Notes: generated by a model not told the origin, from the letters alone. A stretch of 64,000 nucleotides of DNA from Variovorax sp. PBL-E5 (GCF_901827185.1 NZ_LR594671.1:992001-1056000), one strand, 5' to 3'; positions 26,406 to 35,626 are shown, numbered from the stretch's first letter. Numbers and translations are program-made.

Positions 26406-27386
26406 ATGACCGTGATCGATGTCCACACCCACATGTTCACCACCCAGTGGCTCGAACTGCTCAAGGCCGAGGGCGGCATGTACAACATCAAGACGCGCCC
26501 CGACGGCCAGCGCGAGATCTTCCGCGGCGACACGCCGGTGGTGCTGCCGCAGGCGGGCCACTTCGACTACGACCTGCGCATCAAGCACATGGACGCGGCC
26601 GGCATCGACATCTCGATCGTCTCGCTCACCTGTCCCAACGTGTACTGGGGCGGCGAGGAGGTCAGCTGCCGCGCCGCGCGCGAGTCGAACGACAACATGG
26701 CCGAGGCGCAGCGCACGTATCCCGACCGCATCCGCTGGTTCACCTCGCTGCCGTGGGAATACCCGCAGCGCGCGGTCGAGGAACTGGAGCGCACCTGCGC
26801 CAACGGCGCGTCCGGCGTCATGGTGCTGGCCAACGTGTCGGGGCGCAGCCTCACGGATCCGTTCTTCGCGCCGATCTGGGCCGAGATCGACAAGCGCAAG
26901 CTGCCGGTGCTGGTGCACCCGACCGACCCGCCCGGCGTCGACATGATGGACATGACCAAGTTCGACCTCAGCTGGTCGGTCGGCTTCATGTTCGACACCA
27001 CGCTGGCCTTCACGCGCATGATCTTCGAGGGCTTCTTCGACAAGTACCCCCATCTCAAGATGATCGCCTCGCACGGCGGCGGCACGCTGCCCTACCTGGT
27101 CGGCCGCTTCGAGAAGGGCGACGAGGTGGAACTCGCCGAGCGGCGCCAGATGAAGCGCAAGCCGACCGACTACCTGCGCCACATCTACTTCGACAGCATC
27201 ACCTACAACCTCGGCGCGCTGCAGTACCTGATCTCGGTGGTGGGCGCCGAGCACGTGATGCTCGGCACCGACTGGCCGCACTGGGTGCACGACACCAAGG
27301 GCGCCTTCGCCAACACCGCGCGGCTGCCGCAGGACCAGACCGATGCGGTCCGCTTCGCCAACGCGCGGCGCGTCTTCAATCTCTGA
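26406..27386 (+). CDS. Amidohydrolase-family decarboxylase/hydrolase (ACMSD-like)
   Basis: A 326-residue TIM-barrel metal-dependent enzyme of the amidohydrolase_2/ACMSD family. The metal ligands are in VIDVHTHM (H7, H9), VLVHPTDPPG (~H170) and the late LGTDWPHW (~D287), with IASHGGGTLPYLVGR near residue 221. In this family (aminocarboxymuconate-semialdehyde decarboxylase, gamma-resorcylate and 5-carboxyvanillate decarboxylases) the chemistry is mostly non-oxidative decarboxylation. The exact substrate is not evident. It lies in the operon between the amino-acid ABC transporter and the Bug binding protein, preceded by AGGAGA at 26391-26396. Confidence 0.85.
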   Translation: MTVIDVHTHMFTTQWLELLKAEGGMYNIKTRPDGQREIFRGDTPVVLPQAGHFDYDLRIKHMDAAGIDISIVSLTCPNVYWGGEEVSCRAARESNDNMAEAQRTYPDRIRWFTSLPWEYPQRAVEELERTCANGASGVMVLANVSGRSLTDPFFAPIWAEIDKRKLPVLVHPTDPPGVDMMDMTKFDLSWSVGFMFDTTLAFTRMIFEGFFDKYPHLKMIASHGGGTLPYLVGRFEKGDEVELAERRQMKRKPTDYLRHIYFDSITYNLGALQYLISVVGAEHVMLGTDWPHWVHDTKGAFANTARLPQDQTDAVRFANARRVFNL

Positions 27387-27400
27387 GCCGGCGAGCGAAC

Positions 27401-28372
27401 ATGAAACTGCATCTGATGAAAAACATCGCACTGGGTCTCGCGGCCTGCCTCGTCATGGCGCCGCTGTGGGCGCAGACCGACAACAAGCCCCTGCACCTCG
27501 TCGTGCCCTTCGCGGCCGGCGGCGCACAGGACGTGATCGGCCGCTACCTCGGTGCCAAGCTCGGCGAGAAGCTCGGCACGACGGTGGTCATCGACAACAA
27601 GGCGGGTGCCGGCGGCATCGTCGCAGCGGAGTTCGTGGCCAAGGCGAGCGACGGCGCGACCTTGTTCCTGGCGACCGGCGGCGCCATCACCATCGCGCCG
27701 CACCTGCAGCCCAAGCTGCCCTACGATCCGGTGCACGACTTCGCGCCGGTGGCGCTGATCGCCGACACGCCGATGACGCTCTCGGTGCGCACCGAGAGCC
27801 CCTACAAGTCGGTCGCCGACGTGCTCGCCGATGCGAAGAAGCGGCCGGGCCAGGTGAGCTACGCCTCGACCGGCAACGGCACCGTGTCGCATCTCACGGG
27901 CGCGCTGCTCGCGCAGAGCACCGGCGTGCAGCTGCTGCATGTGCCCTACCGCGGCGCGTCGCCGGCGCTGACCGACCTGGTCGGCGGGCAGGTCTCGATG
28001 ATCGTCACCAGCTCGGCGTCCATCGATCCGATGGTGGAGAGCGGCAAGGCGCGCGTGCTGGCGACCTTCTCGCGCGCGTCGCTGTCCAACCTTCGCAACG
28101 TGCCGACGGTCAGCGACGCGATCGGCGTGCCCGGCATGGAGGTGCCGGTGTGGGTCGGCGTGATGGCGCCGGTGCACATGCCGCAGGAGCGCATCAAGGC
28201 GCTCGGCGCGGCGCTGGTCGACATCTGCAAGCTGCCGGAAACGCAGCAGTACTTCGCGCGGCTCGGTGCGGTGAACACCTGCGGCGACGGTGCGGCGCTG
28301 GGCAAGGTGGTCGCCGAGGACAGCCAGCGCTGGGCCCGGGTCATCAAGGCCGGCGGGATCAAGATTGACTGA
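27401..28372 (+). CDS. Bug/TctC-family tripartite tricarboxylate-type substrate-binding protein
   Basis: A 323-residue periplasmic binding protein of the Bug family, which is greatly expanded in Bordetella and Comamonadaceae. It has a signal peptide (LGLAACLVMAPLWAQ), then LHLVVPFAAGGAQDVIGRY (the phosphate/carboxylate-binding loop of the family), VVIDNKAGAGGIVAAEFVAK, SYASTGNGTVSHLTG and LLHVPYRGASPALTDLVGG. No TctA/TctB membrane partners are encoded nearby. It follows the amidohydrolase gene by 14 bp and overlaps the next gene by 8 bp. Confidence 0.92.
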   Translation: MKLHLMKNIALGLAACLVMAPLWAQTDNKPLHLVVPFAAGGAQDVIGRYLGAKLGEKLGTTVVIDNKAGAGGIVAAEFVAKASDGATLFLATGGAITIAPHLQPKLPYDPVHDFAPVALIADTPMTLSVRTESPYKSVADVLADAKKRPGQVSYASTGNGTVSHLTGALLAQSTGVQLLHVPYRGASPALTDLVGGQVSMIVTSSASIDPMVESGKARVLATFSRASLSNLRNVPTVSDAIGVPGMEVPVWVGVMAPVHMPQERIKALGAALVDICKLPETQQYFARLGAVNTCGDGAALGKVVAEDSQRWARVIKAGGIKID

Positions 28373-29474
28373 GGCGGCCGCGGGTTCGTCGTTCGGCGAT
28401 GCGGCGGCGGCGCGGTATCGGGTCGGCATCGCGGGCGCCGGCGCGATCGCGCTGGCCAGCGCGGCCTGGCTGAGCCGGGCCGGCCACGGCGTGATGCTGT
28501 GGTCGCCTGGTGGAACGGGCGCCGAGGCGCTGCGCACGCGCGCGCTGACGGTCGAAGGCCTGCAGCCCTGCGCAGTCGCGGTGGAGGTGGCCGACGATGC
28601 GGCCCAGCTGTGCCGCGCATCGGACGTGCTGCTGATCGCGCTGCCGCTCAACGGCCACCGGCGCGTGATGGATGCGTTGCTGCCGTGGCTGCGCGAGGGG
28701 CAGGTGGTGATCGTGAGCGCGATGGGATCGCTGTCGTCCCTCTATCTGCACGAGCGCGCGCGGCGCGCGGGCAAGGCGCTGACCGTGGCCAGCTTCGGCA
28801 CCACGGTGCTGACTGCGCGCCGGGAGTCGGATGCGCAGGTCCGGATCATGACGCGGCGCAAGGCCATCGGCGTGTCGGCGCTGCCGAGTGCGCAGACCGC
28901 GGCCTGCGTGGCGCTGTGCAGCGCGCTGTTCGGCGACGGCTTCTTCGCGCAGGCCAATGCACTGGTCAGTGCGCTCGTGAACGTCAATGCGGAGTCCCAT
29001 GGCCCGCTCGCGATCTACAACTGGACGCGCATCGAGCGGGCCGAGCACTGGCCGCAGTACCACTGCATGACGCCCGCGGTGGCGCGGGTGATCGAAACGC
29101 TGGACGGCGAGCGGCGCGCGCTCGCGAGCGCCTTCGGCATCGAGGTCGGCACCATCGAGGACCATTTCGCGAAGTCCTTCGGCACCGCATCCGCGCGCCT
29201 GGCGGACATCGCGGCCGAGCTGCATGCGAAGCGCGGCGGGCCGCCGGGGCCGACGCGCACGGACACGCGCTACGTGGCGGAGGACATGCCCTTCGGCCTC
29301 GCGTTCGTGGAAGCGCTCGGCCGCATCGCCGCCGTGCCGACGCCGGCCACGCGCACCATCGTCGATGCCGCCTCGCTGATCGGCGGCGTCGACTACCGGC
29401 TGCAGAACGATCTGCTGGAACCGCTGGGGCTGGCCGGCGAAACGGTCGCCGGCCTGCGCGCGCGGCTGGACTGA
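28365..29474 (+). CDS. NAD/NADP octopine/nopaline (opine) dehydrogenase-family protein
   Basis: A 369-residue dehydrogenase with an N-terminal Rossmann fold (VGIAGAGAIALASAAWLSR) and a C-terminal all-helical domain of the octopine dehydrogenase family. In that domain HGPLAIYNWTRIERAEHWPQYHCM is split by the expected catalytic His, and EDMPFGLAFVEALGRI and ASLIGGVDYR follow. These enzymes join or split N-(carboxyalkyl) amino acids. The probable start is TTG 28365, overlapping the Bug gene by 8 bp; no ATG or GTG gives a complete Rossmann strand. It is the last gene of the rightward operon and suggests an opine-like or N-substituted amino acid as substrate. Confidence 0.8.
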   Translation: MTEAAAGSSFGDAAAARYRVGIAGAGAIALASAAWLSRAGHGVMLWSPGGTGAEALRTRALTVEGLQPCAVAVEVADDAAQLCRASDVLLIALPLNGHRRVMDALLPWLREGQVVIVSAMGSLSSLYLHERARRAGKALTVASFGTTVLTARRESDAQVRIMTRRKAIGVSALPSAQTAACVALCSALFGDGFFAQANALVSALVNVNAESHGPLAIYNWTRIERAEHWPQYHCMTPAVARVIETLDGERRALASAFGIEVGTIEDHFAKSFGTASARLADIAAELHAKRGGPPGPTRTDTRYVAEDMPFGLAFVEALGRIAAVPTPATRTIVDAASLIGGVDYRLQNDLLEPLGLAGETVAGLRARLD

Positions 29475-29475
29475 C

Positions 29476-30060
29476 TCATGCCGGAAAGACCGGCTCTCCG
29501 AGGTTGAGCATCAGCCGGTTGGCCCAGGCGAAGAGCGCCACCGAATGGATCAGGTCCAGGATCTCCAGCTCGGCCAGGCCGGCTTGCCGCAGCGCGCGGA
29601 TGTCCTCGGCCGCGATCTCGTCGGGCGCCGATCCGAGCCGCACCGAGAAGGCGACGATGGCCTTCTCGCGCGCCGTGGTGCCGGCCGACGAGGGCTCGGT
29701 GAACACCTGCTCGATCACGTCGCTGCGCTTGGCGAGCTGTTCGAAGCGTTGCGCGTGAACCGAGGCGCAGTAGACGCAGCCGTTGACGCGCGACTCGACG
29801 GTGGCGCCGAGTTCGCGCTCGGCGCGCGGCATGCCGCCGGGCGCGAACATGATCGCGTTGAAGGCGATCGACCGCTGCATCAGGATCTCGGGCTGATGGG
29901 CCAGCAGCAGGAAGTAGGGCGAGCTTCGGGCCTGCGCGCTCATCTCGTCCATCGCGGCCAGCTGCGCCGGCGTGGCGGTGTCGAGGTTCACCACGTCCAG
30001 CCAGGGCTTCCATGCGAGCACCTCGGTGGTGAAGCCGTGGATGCGGATCGGCTCGCTCAT
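29476..30060 (-). CDS. CMD/AhpD-like alkylhydroperoxidase-domain protein (Avi_7169-like)
   Basis: A 194-residue protein of the carboxymuconolactone decarboxylase superfamily in the AhpD-like branch. The redox pair C95-x2-C98 and H102 are in NGCVYCASVHAQRFE, with the supporting glutamates just upstream (RAERELGATVES). As I recall the family, such proteins are co-located with a partner CMD protein lacking the cysteines, which is exactly the next gene. It overlaps that gene by 4 bp (start ATG 30060). Presumed to deal with a peroxide or a reactive product of the monooxygenase. Confidence 0.85.
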   Translation of the reverse strand: MSEPIRIHGFTTEVLAWKPWLDVVNLDTATPAQLAAMDEMSAQARSSPYFLLLAHQPEILMQRSIAFNAIMFAPGGMPRAERELGATVESRVNGCVYCASVHAQRFEQLAKRSDVIEQVFTEPSSAGTTAREKAIVAFSVRLGSAPDEIAAEDIRALRQAGLAELEILDLIHSVALFAWANRLMLNLGEPVFPA

Positions 30061-30584
30061 GGCGCCACCTCCGCGGCGGCCATCGCCTGGAGGCCCGCCG
30101 CGAGGCGGACCTGATAGGACAGGAAGGCGATCAACTGACCCAGCGCGACGATGGCCGGCGTCGTGAGGCCGCATGCGGCGAGCGACTGCAATGCGGCGCG
30201 GTCGCCTTCGATGGGCCGCTGCATGAGCCGGCCCGCGAAGCCCAGCATCGTGCCGAGGCGCGGGTCGGCCAGCGACGACAGCGCGCCGCGCTCGACGGCA
30301 TCGAGCACCTGCGGCTCGGCGCCTTCGGCCACGAGCCGCTCGCGGTAGTGGCCGGCCAGGCTGTCGGCTTTCGCGACGCGGCAGGCATGCCATGCGACCA
30401 GCAGGCGTTCGATCACCGAGAGACCTTCGACCGTCGGCGAGAACATCGCCTCCAGGCTGCCCTGCGTGGCGGCGATGACCTTGGGCCGTTGCTGCCGCAC
30501 GTCCCAGGTCGGCTGGCCCGCGGCGAGCGGCACGATGGCGTCGATCAGGTCGACGGCCGGCGAGGAAGAAGTTGCGGATGTCAT
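30057..30584 (-). CDS. CMD-domain protein without redox cysteines (Avi_7170-like)
   Basis: A 175-residue, all-helical CMD-domain protein (VEGLSVIERLLVAWHACRVA, DPRLGTMLGFAGRLMQ, ALGQLIAFLSYQVRLAAGLQ). It lacks the C-x-x-C of AhpD-like proteins; a single Cys in WHACRVA occupies another helix. It resembles the family that accompanies an AhpD-like partner in small oxidative cassettes. The ATG at 30584 overlaps the monooxygenase stop by 4 bp, and its own stop overlaps the next ATG, so the three genes are translationally coupled. Confidence 0.75.
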   Translation of the reverse strand: MTSATSSSPAVDLIDAIVPLAAGQPTWDVRQQRPKVIAATQGSLEAMFSPTVEGLSVIERLLVAWHACRVAKADSLAGHYRERLVAEGAEPQVLDAVERGALSSLADPRLGTMLGFAGRLMQRPIEGDRAALQSLAACGLTTPAIVALGQLIAFLSYQVRLAAGLQAMAAAEVAP

Positions 30585-32086
30585 GGCGTGTTGTAGCGGG
30601 TGCTTTCGGTTCGGGGATCGCGTGCCGGCCCGGGCGGTGCGGCGGGCACCCACTCGTCGCCGAACAGTTCCGGTTCGTCGTAGGCCTCGAGGCGCGCGAA
30701 GTGGTGCTCGAAGTCCTCGCGATAGAACAGGCTGGCCATGCCGCCGGCCAGGCGCCGCGCGCCTTCGCTGATCGCGGGGATGTCGCCCGACACCGTGCCG
30801 TGCGAGAGCGCGGCCGGATAGCAGAAGCAATGGATGCGGTCGAGCCCGGGGCATGTGCCCGCGCTCTTTTCCTGGAACTCGAAGACCGGTCCCAGGTCGG
30901 GCGAGTCGGACAGTTCCTGGTCGTCGTCGCCGGGCGCGGGCGCGAAGCGATCGCCCCATGCGCGCACGTGGGGTGCAATGGCGGCGAGCTCGGGGCGGTT
31001 CTGCCAATCGACCTGGAAGCCGGTGGAGACGATCAGGAAGTCGAAGATGAATTCGCCCTTCGGCGTCGATGCGCGCAGCACTTCGCCGTCCCACGCGATC
31101 CGCTGGATCGGGCAGCTCATGTTGAAGCGCGCGTTGGGATGGCGCGAGACGCGCAGCGTGCTGCCGTGCGGCGGCGGCGTGTTCGACACGTTGATGTAGT
31201 GGCGCACGCGCCATTTGAGTTCGTCGGGCAGGTCGTAGTGTCCCTGCGTCAGCCCCGGCACGCCGGCGCCCTTGCCCTTGTTCACGCGCGGCAGGTCGTC
31301 GCGGCGGATCAGCAGGTCGACGCTCTGCGCACCGGCCTCCAGCGCAGTGGCCGCGCTGTCCATCGCCGACGAGCCGGCGCCGACCACGCCCACGCGCAGG
31401 CCGGCCAGCTGCGCATAGTCCATTTCGTCGGAAGAATGCGCCCATTTCGCGCGCGGCAGCGCGCTGGTGAAGGCCGGGATCGCGGGGCCGCCAAGACCAT
31501 CGCGGCCGGTGGCCAGCACGACGCGGCGCGCCAGCACGTGCTCGTTGCCCGCCGGCGTGCGCAGGTCGAGGCGCACCATCGCGTCGGCGCGCGGATGCAC
31601 GCCGGTGATGGCGATGTCGTTGCGCACGTCGACCGACATCACGCGCCGGTACCAGCGCAGGTAGTCCATCCATTGAAGGCGCGGGATCTTGTCGAGCGCG
31701 GCCCAGGCCTCGGCGCCGTACTGCGCTTCGAACCACGCGCGGAAGGTGAGCGCGGGCAGGCCCAGCGCGGGGCCGGTGAGTTCCTTGGGCGATCGCAGCG
31801 TCTCCATGCGGGCCGTGGTCGCCCATGGGCCTTCGCAACCCGCGCTCGAGCGATCGAACACCGCCGCCTGGATGCCCTGCTGCGAAAGAGCCGCCGCCGC
31901 GGCCAGGCCGGCCTGGCCGCCGCCGACGATGGCCACGTCCAGCACGCGCTCGCCGTCGTGCCGGCACGCCGGCATCCAGGAGCGCGCGGGCCAGCCCAGG
32001 CACTCGAGGTCCTTGGCGAGCCGTTGTTCGAGCGCGGCAAGGCCGCCGGGCCGGGGCGGTAGGGCGAAAGCAGGGTCTGTGGTCAT
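30581..32086 (-). CDS. Flavin-containing monooxygenase (FMO-like)
   Basis: A 501-residue two-dinucleotide-fold flavoprotein. The FAD motif VAIVGGGQAGLAAAAAL is at residues 52-68; an internal ATGRDGLGG marks the end of the FAD domain. The NADPH motif VGVVGAGSSAMDSAA lies near residue 230, followed by DLLIRRDDLPR. The segment between (WAHSSDEMDYAQLAG) is in the position of the FMO identifying motif but diverges from it, so the reaction may differ from N- or S-oxidation. It is the first gene of the leftward FMO-CMD-CMD unit that converges on the opine-dehydrogenase gene. Confidence 0.88.
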   Translation of the reverse strand: MTTDPAFALPPRPGGLAALEQRLAKDLECLGWPARSWMPACRHDGERVLDVAIVGGGQAGLAAAAALSQQGIQAAVFDRSSAGCEGPWATTARMETLRSPKELTGPALGLPALTFRAWFEAQYGAEAWAALDKIPRLQWMDYLRWYRRVMSVDVRNDIAITGVHPRADAMVRLDLRTPAGNEHVLARRVVLATGRDGLGGPAIPAFTSALPRAKWAHSSDEMDYAQLAGLRVGVVGAGSSAMDSAATALEAGAQSVDLLIRRDDLPRVNKGKGAGVPGLTQGHYDLPDELKWRVRHYINVSNTPPPHGSTLRVSRHPNARFNMSCPIQRIAWDGEVLRASTPKGEFIFDFLIVSTGFQVDWQNRPELAAIAPHVRAWGDRFAPAPGDDDQELSDSPDLGPVFEFQEKSAGTCPGLDRIHCFCYPAALSHGTVSGDIPAISEGARRLAGGMASLFYREDFEHHFARLEAYDEPELFGDEWVPAAPPGPARDPRTESTRYNTP

Positions 32087-32203
32087 CTTGCAAGGGCTTG
32101 GGTTCGACCGAGGCGCAGGGCGGCTGCTTTCGCGGCCCGCGCTCGTGGGGTCGATTGTCGCGGATGGAATTTCGGGATCTGCGTCCGCGGCGCAGCGGAC
32201 GGA

Positions 32204-32665
32204 TTAAGAAGCGGCAGAGGTAACGCACCCGCAGAAAATTCTCTCCCGGATTGGGCCGCTTGATGTCCGCGTTCGAGAAGTGCTGCAGCCGCAGCGACAG
32301 CTCGTGCTGGCCGCGCGCGCCGAAGTTGCGGCCGGTGCCGATCTGTTCGGTGAACTGGAAGGCCGTGCTGAATTGGCGATGGCGCCGATCTGCGTGTAGC
32401 CGTGATGGCCCGGGCCGCTGGCTTGCGGCGCGCGCCATTGGCTCAGGAAGAAGTCCCCGTAGAACGACAGCGGGCCGCCGAGGACCGACGGCCCATAGGC
32501 CCACGGCGTCACGAGACCCACTTCCATCGCGTTGGTGCCCGTGTCGCCGTGCGGTGCGCGGCCTGCCTCGACGTAGATGCCGTTGGATTGATCGTCAAAC
32601 GCTGCAGCGCAGGCGGACAGCGACAGCAGTCCGGTGAACACCAGGGCCCTGGCGCATGTCGACAT
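32204..32665 (-). pseudogene. Lipid A 3-O-deacylase (PagL-like), broken by internal deletion and frameshift
   Basis: The first frame starts at ATG 32665 with a signal peptide (ALVFTGLLSLSACAAAF) and the beta-barrel beginning (LSFYGDFFLSQWRAP, then HGYTQIGAIA). Homology then jumps to another frame near 32375, which carries the barrel end: FSTAFQFTEQIGTGRNFGA, and the catalytic region LRLQHFSNADIKRPNPGENF with the His and Ser of PagL. About 30-35 residues expected between the halves (the RYxx...FVEAG segment) are missing, and the final frame reads through where the family ends (RYLCRF). The gene therefore looks decayed by a ~100-bp deletion plus loss of its stop, although a sequencing error cannot be ruled out for the terminal change. 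Confidence 0.75.
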
Positions 32666-32674
32666 CGTCCGTGC

Positions 32675-33259
32675 TCAAGGCTGGACCTCGGTGATCTTGG
32701 CGCCTTGCACCGAGACGCCGGCTTCCAGGCCCACGTTGGTCAGCACGAAGCCGACGACGGGCTGCCGGATCGTGTTGGTGTCGATGCTGCCGTTGGCGCC
32801 GATGGTCGCGGCGGCCACGGTGGCATCCGCGCCGGCGGTCCAGCCCTTGCTGTTGCGGAACTTGTTCAGCGCCTCCTCGGAATTGAACAGATAGATCACC
32901 GCCTTCGATTGCGCGCCGGCCTGCAAGCCGATCGAACCCGCGGTCGTGCTGTAGTAGGCCTGCGTGCGGCCGTTCACGCGCAGCGCGCCGCGGCCGTACT
33001 CGGCGCCGACGCCCAGGCTGGCACCCACCACCGACGGGAACACCAGCACGCCTCTGGCTCGGGCCACCATGTCGCGCGAGCCCGCCACCGAGTCGTACAG
33101 CTTGGACAGCGAGGCATCGACCTGGGCATCGATGGATGTGCGCGAGGAGGTGCTGCTCGCATGGTCGGCCGGGCGCGTGGTGGTGCAACCGACGAAGGCG
33201 ATGCTGCAGGCGGCCAGTGCGGTGGCGCTGCAGAAAGTTCGGAGACTCGAGGGTTTCAT
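32675..33259 (-). CDS. SYLF/YSC84-domain lipoprotein
   Basis: A 194-residue exported protein with a lipobox (SIAFVGC) and a SYLF lipid-binding domain: DSVAGSRDMVARARGVLVFP, VVGASLGVGAEYGRGALRV, SIGLQAGAQSKAVIYLFNSE and GANGSIDTNTIRQPVVGFVL follow the family order. It is probably outer-membrane or periplasmic. Start ATG 33259 is preceded by AAGGAAGG. An inverted repeat GCGATC-N8-GATCGC lies about 60 bp upstream of the start. The decayed pagL-like gene is immediately downstream. Confidence 0.85.
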   Translation of the reverse strand: MKPSSLRTFCSATALAACSIAFVGCTTTRPADHASSTSSRTSIDAQVDASLSKLYDSVAGSRDMVARARGVLVFPSVVGASLGVGAEYGRGALRVNGRTQAYYSTTAGSIGLQAGAQSKAVIYLFNSEEALNKFRNSKGWTAGADATVAAATIGANGSIDTNTIRQPVVGFVLTNVGLEAGVSVQGAKITEVQP

Positions 33260-33318
33260 GATGTCCTTCCTTTGACGAAGCAGATGGGAACGATGAGCGT
33301 GGCTGCCGACGAGGCAGC

Positions 33319-33338
33319 GCGATCAAATGCTAGATCGC
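33319..33338. promoter_or_regulatory. Inverted repeat upstream of the SYLF gene
   Basis: GCGATC at 33319-33324 and GATCGC at 33333-33338 form a perfect 6-bp dyad with an 8-bp AT-rich spacer (AAATGCTA), 60-80 bp upstream of the leftward SYLF gene. It has the form of an operator, but no regulator is indicated. Confidence 0.35.
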
Positions 33339-33597
33339 TGCGCACGCGGTCGAAGCGACAAGGGAAGACGGCCTACGCAAGCTTGCGGCGCCATGGAAGG
33401 CGCCGATGCCTGTTTTCTGCGGCGCTGGGCTGACCATCCGAGGCCGAGTCCCTGCGGGCATCGCGGCACCGAAGGCAATGCTGGCTCAGGATGGGGAATT
33501 CTTCCTACATACCGGCGTGCGCGCGGCGTCGACCTTCGCATGGATGCAAAGCAAAGCAATGAACGCCGAGCAGCACCGCTGCTCGAACAAAGCAATC

Positions 33598-33906
33598 ATG
33601 GGTGGGCCTGAGAAACATACGGAACTGGAAAGACTTCGCAGGATGCTCCACAGCGCGGAGGCGGCTGTGGCCGACTGGCGCGAACGGCTCATCGAGTCGC
33701 TGGGTGACCGGATGTGCGGCAGCGGGCAGGGACCGGCGCCCGAGGACCTCGCAACCCTTGCAGCGCTGCAGGCCGAGGAACAGCGCGCCAGGGCCATCCA
33801 TGCACTGTGCCTGATCTGGGCCGTGGCGCCGTCCGATGTACGCTCGGCGGTCGAACCGACTCCTTCAGGCACGCTCCATGGCCACATCCGCTTTCGAACC
33901 CGATGA
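33598..33906 (+). CDS. Small conserved hypothetical protein (paralogue of 10612-10860)
   Basis: A 102-residue charged helical protein beginning at ATG 33598, chosen because it aligns with the start of the paralogue at 10860. The shared core is LIESLGDRMCGSGQGP, preceded by a helix (LRRMLHSAEAAVADWRER) and followed by a second one (LATLAALQAEEQRARAIH). The frame is open upstream to 33406 without a ribosome site. Its last 29 bp overlap the start of the IlvD/Edd gene in another frame, and the final ~30 residues are not shared with the paralogue. The function is unknown. Confidence 0.55.
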   Translation: MGGPEKHTELERLRRMLHSAEAAVADWRERLIESLGDRMCGSGQGPAPEDLATLAALQAEEQRARAIHALCLIWAVAPSDVRSAVEPTPSGTLHGHIRFRTR

Positions 33907-35626
33907 CGATGCCGACGCCTCGGGCATGCGCCGCGGCCTGACCAGCTACGGCGACGCCGGCTTCTCGCTGTTCCTGCGCAAGGCCTTCATCAAGGGCGCG
34001 GGCTACACCGACGCCGCGCTCGACCGGCCGGTGGTCGGCATCGCCAGCACCGGCAGCGCGTACAACCCGTGCCACGGCAACGTGCCGCAGCTGATGGAGG
34101 CCATCCGGCGCGGCGTGATGCTGGCGGGCGGCCTGCCGATGGACTTCCCGACCATCTCCATCCACGAGAGCTTCTCGGCGCCGACCAGCATGTACCTGCG
34201 CAACCTCATGTCGATGGACACCGAGGAGATGGTGCGCGCGCAACCGATGGACGCCGTCGTGCTGATCGGCGGCTGCGACAAGACGGTGCCGGCGCAGCTC
34301 ATGGGCGCAGCCTCCGCGGGCATCCCCTCGATCCAGCTGATCACCGGCTCGATGCTGACCGGCAGCCACCGCGGCGAGCGCGTCGGCGCCTGCACCGACT
34401 GCCGGCGCTACTGGGCGAAGTACCGCGCGGGTGACATCGACGCCGATGAAATCGCCGACGTGAACGACCAGCTGGTGGCCAGCGTGGGCACCTGCTCGGT
34501 GATGGGCACGGCCAGCACCATGGCCTGCATCGCCGAGGCGCTCGGCATGACGATGCCCGGCGGCGCGTCGCCACCGGCCGTCACCGCGGACCGCATCCGC
34601 ATTGCCGAGCAGACAGGTGCGCAGGCGGTGCAGATGGCGCGCGACGGCCTGACCATCGACAAGGTGCTCACGCCCGCCGCGTTCGAGAATGCGATGCGGG
34701 TGCTGCTGGCGATCGGCGGCTCGACCAACGGCATCGTGCACCTGACGGCGATCGCGGGCCGCATGGGCCTGGACGTCGACCTCGATGCGCTGGATCGCAT
34801 GGGGCGCGAGACGCCCGTGCTGCTCGATCTCAAGCCCTCGGGCCAGCACTACATGGAGGACTTCCACAAGGCCGGCGGCATGGCGACGCTGCTGCGGGAG
34901 CTCAAGCCGCTGCTGAAGCTCGATGCCATGACCGTGACCGGCCGCACGCTGGGCGAAGAGATCGACCGCGCGGGGCCGGGCTTCGTGCAGGAGGTGGTGC
35001 GACCGATCGCCGACCCGATCTATCCCCAGGGCGGCATCGCCGTGCTGCGCGGCAACCTGGCGCCCGGCGGCGCGATCATCAAGCAGTCCGCGGCGGACGC
35101 CGGCCTGATGGAGCACGAGGGCCGCGCCGTGGTCTTCGAGAACGTCGAGGACCTGGCCCTGCGCATCGACCGCGACGATCTGGACGTCACGCGCGACGAC
35201 ATCCTGGTGCTCAAGAACATCGGCCCCATGGGCGCGCCGGGCATGCCCGAGGCGGGCTACATCCCGATCCCGCGCAAGCTCGCGCGCGCGGGCGTGAAGG
35301 ACATCGTTCGCATCTCCGACGGGCGCATGAGCGGCACGGCCTTCGGCACCATCGTGCTGCACGTGACGCCCGAATCCGCCATCGGCGGACCGCTCGCCCA
35401 TGTGCGCAACGGCGACCGCATCCGCTTGAGCGTGGCGAGGCGCGAGATCACGCTGCGCGTGCCCGATGGCGAACTGGCGCGCCGTGCCGCCGAATCGCCA
35501 GTGGCCGAGCCGACGGCCGAACGCGGCTATCGCAAGCTCTTTCTGCAGAGCGTGACGCAGGCCGACCGGGGCGTCGATTTCGATTTCCTGCGTGCGCCGA
35601 AGACGCTCGGCAAGGTGCCGCGATAG
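33878..35626 (+). CDS. IlvD/Edd-family sugar-acid dehydratase (paralogue 1)
   Basis: A 582-residue Fe-S dehydratase. The cluster cysteines C65 (YNPCHGNV), C133 (GGCDKTVPAQ) and C206 (GTCSVMGTASTM) are spaced 68 and 73 residues apart, exactly as in the second dehydratase at 49090, and Lys135 is the presumed carbamylated metal ligand. Family members dehydrate dihydroxy-acids or aldonic acids. It diverges from the arabinonate type in the region after the first Cys and may be a broad dihydroxy-acid dehydratase or act on another sugar acid. It is about 15 kb from the arabinonate dehydratase and separated from the sugar operon by small secreted-protein genes. Confidence 0.9.
   Translation: MATSAFEPDDDADASGMRRGLTSYGDAGFSLFLRKAFIKGAGYTDAALDRPVVGIASTGSAYNPCHGNVPQLMEAIRRGVMLAGGLPMDFPTISIHESFSAPTSMYLRNLMSMDTEEMVRAQPMDAVVLIGGCDKTVPAQLMGAASAGIPSIQLITGSMLTGSHRGERVGACTDCRRYWAKYRAGDIDADEIADVNDQLVASVGTCSVMGTASTMACIAEALGMTMPGGASPPAVTADRIRIAEQTGAQAVQMARDGLTIDKVLTPAAFENAMRVLLAIGGSTNGIVHLTAIAGRMGLDVDLDALDRMGRETPVLLDLKPSGQHYMEDFHKAGGMATLLRELKPLLKLDAMTVTGRTLGEEIDRAGPGFVQEVVRPIADPIYPQGGIAVLRGNLAPGGAIIKQSAADAGLMEHEGRAVVFENVEDLALRIDRDDLDVTRDDILVLKNIGPMGAPGMPEAGYIPIPRKLARAGVKDIVRISDGRMSGTAFGTIVLHVTPESAIGGPLAHVRNGDRIRLSVARREITLRVPDGELARRAAESPVAEPTAERGYRKLFLQSVTQADRGVDFDFLRAPKTLGKVPR

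Noticed and set aside
30057..32504. A single 815-codon minus-strand frame as a multi-domain fusion protein
   Set aside because: It strings together an out-of-frame part of the monooxygenase gene, the end of the pagL remnant and the in-frame CMD gene; the real genes have their own starts and overlapping stops.
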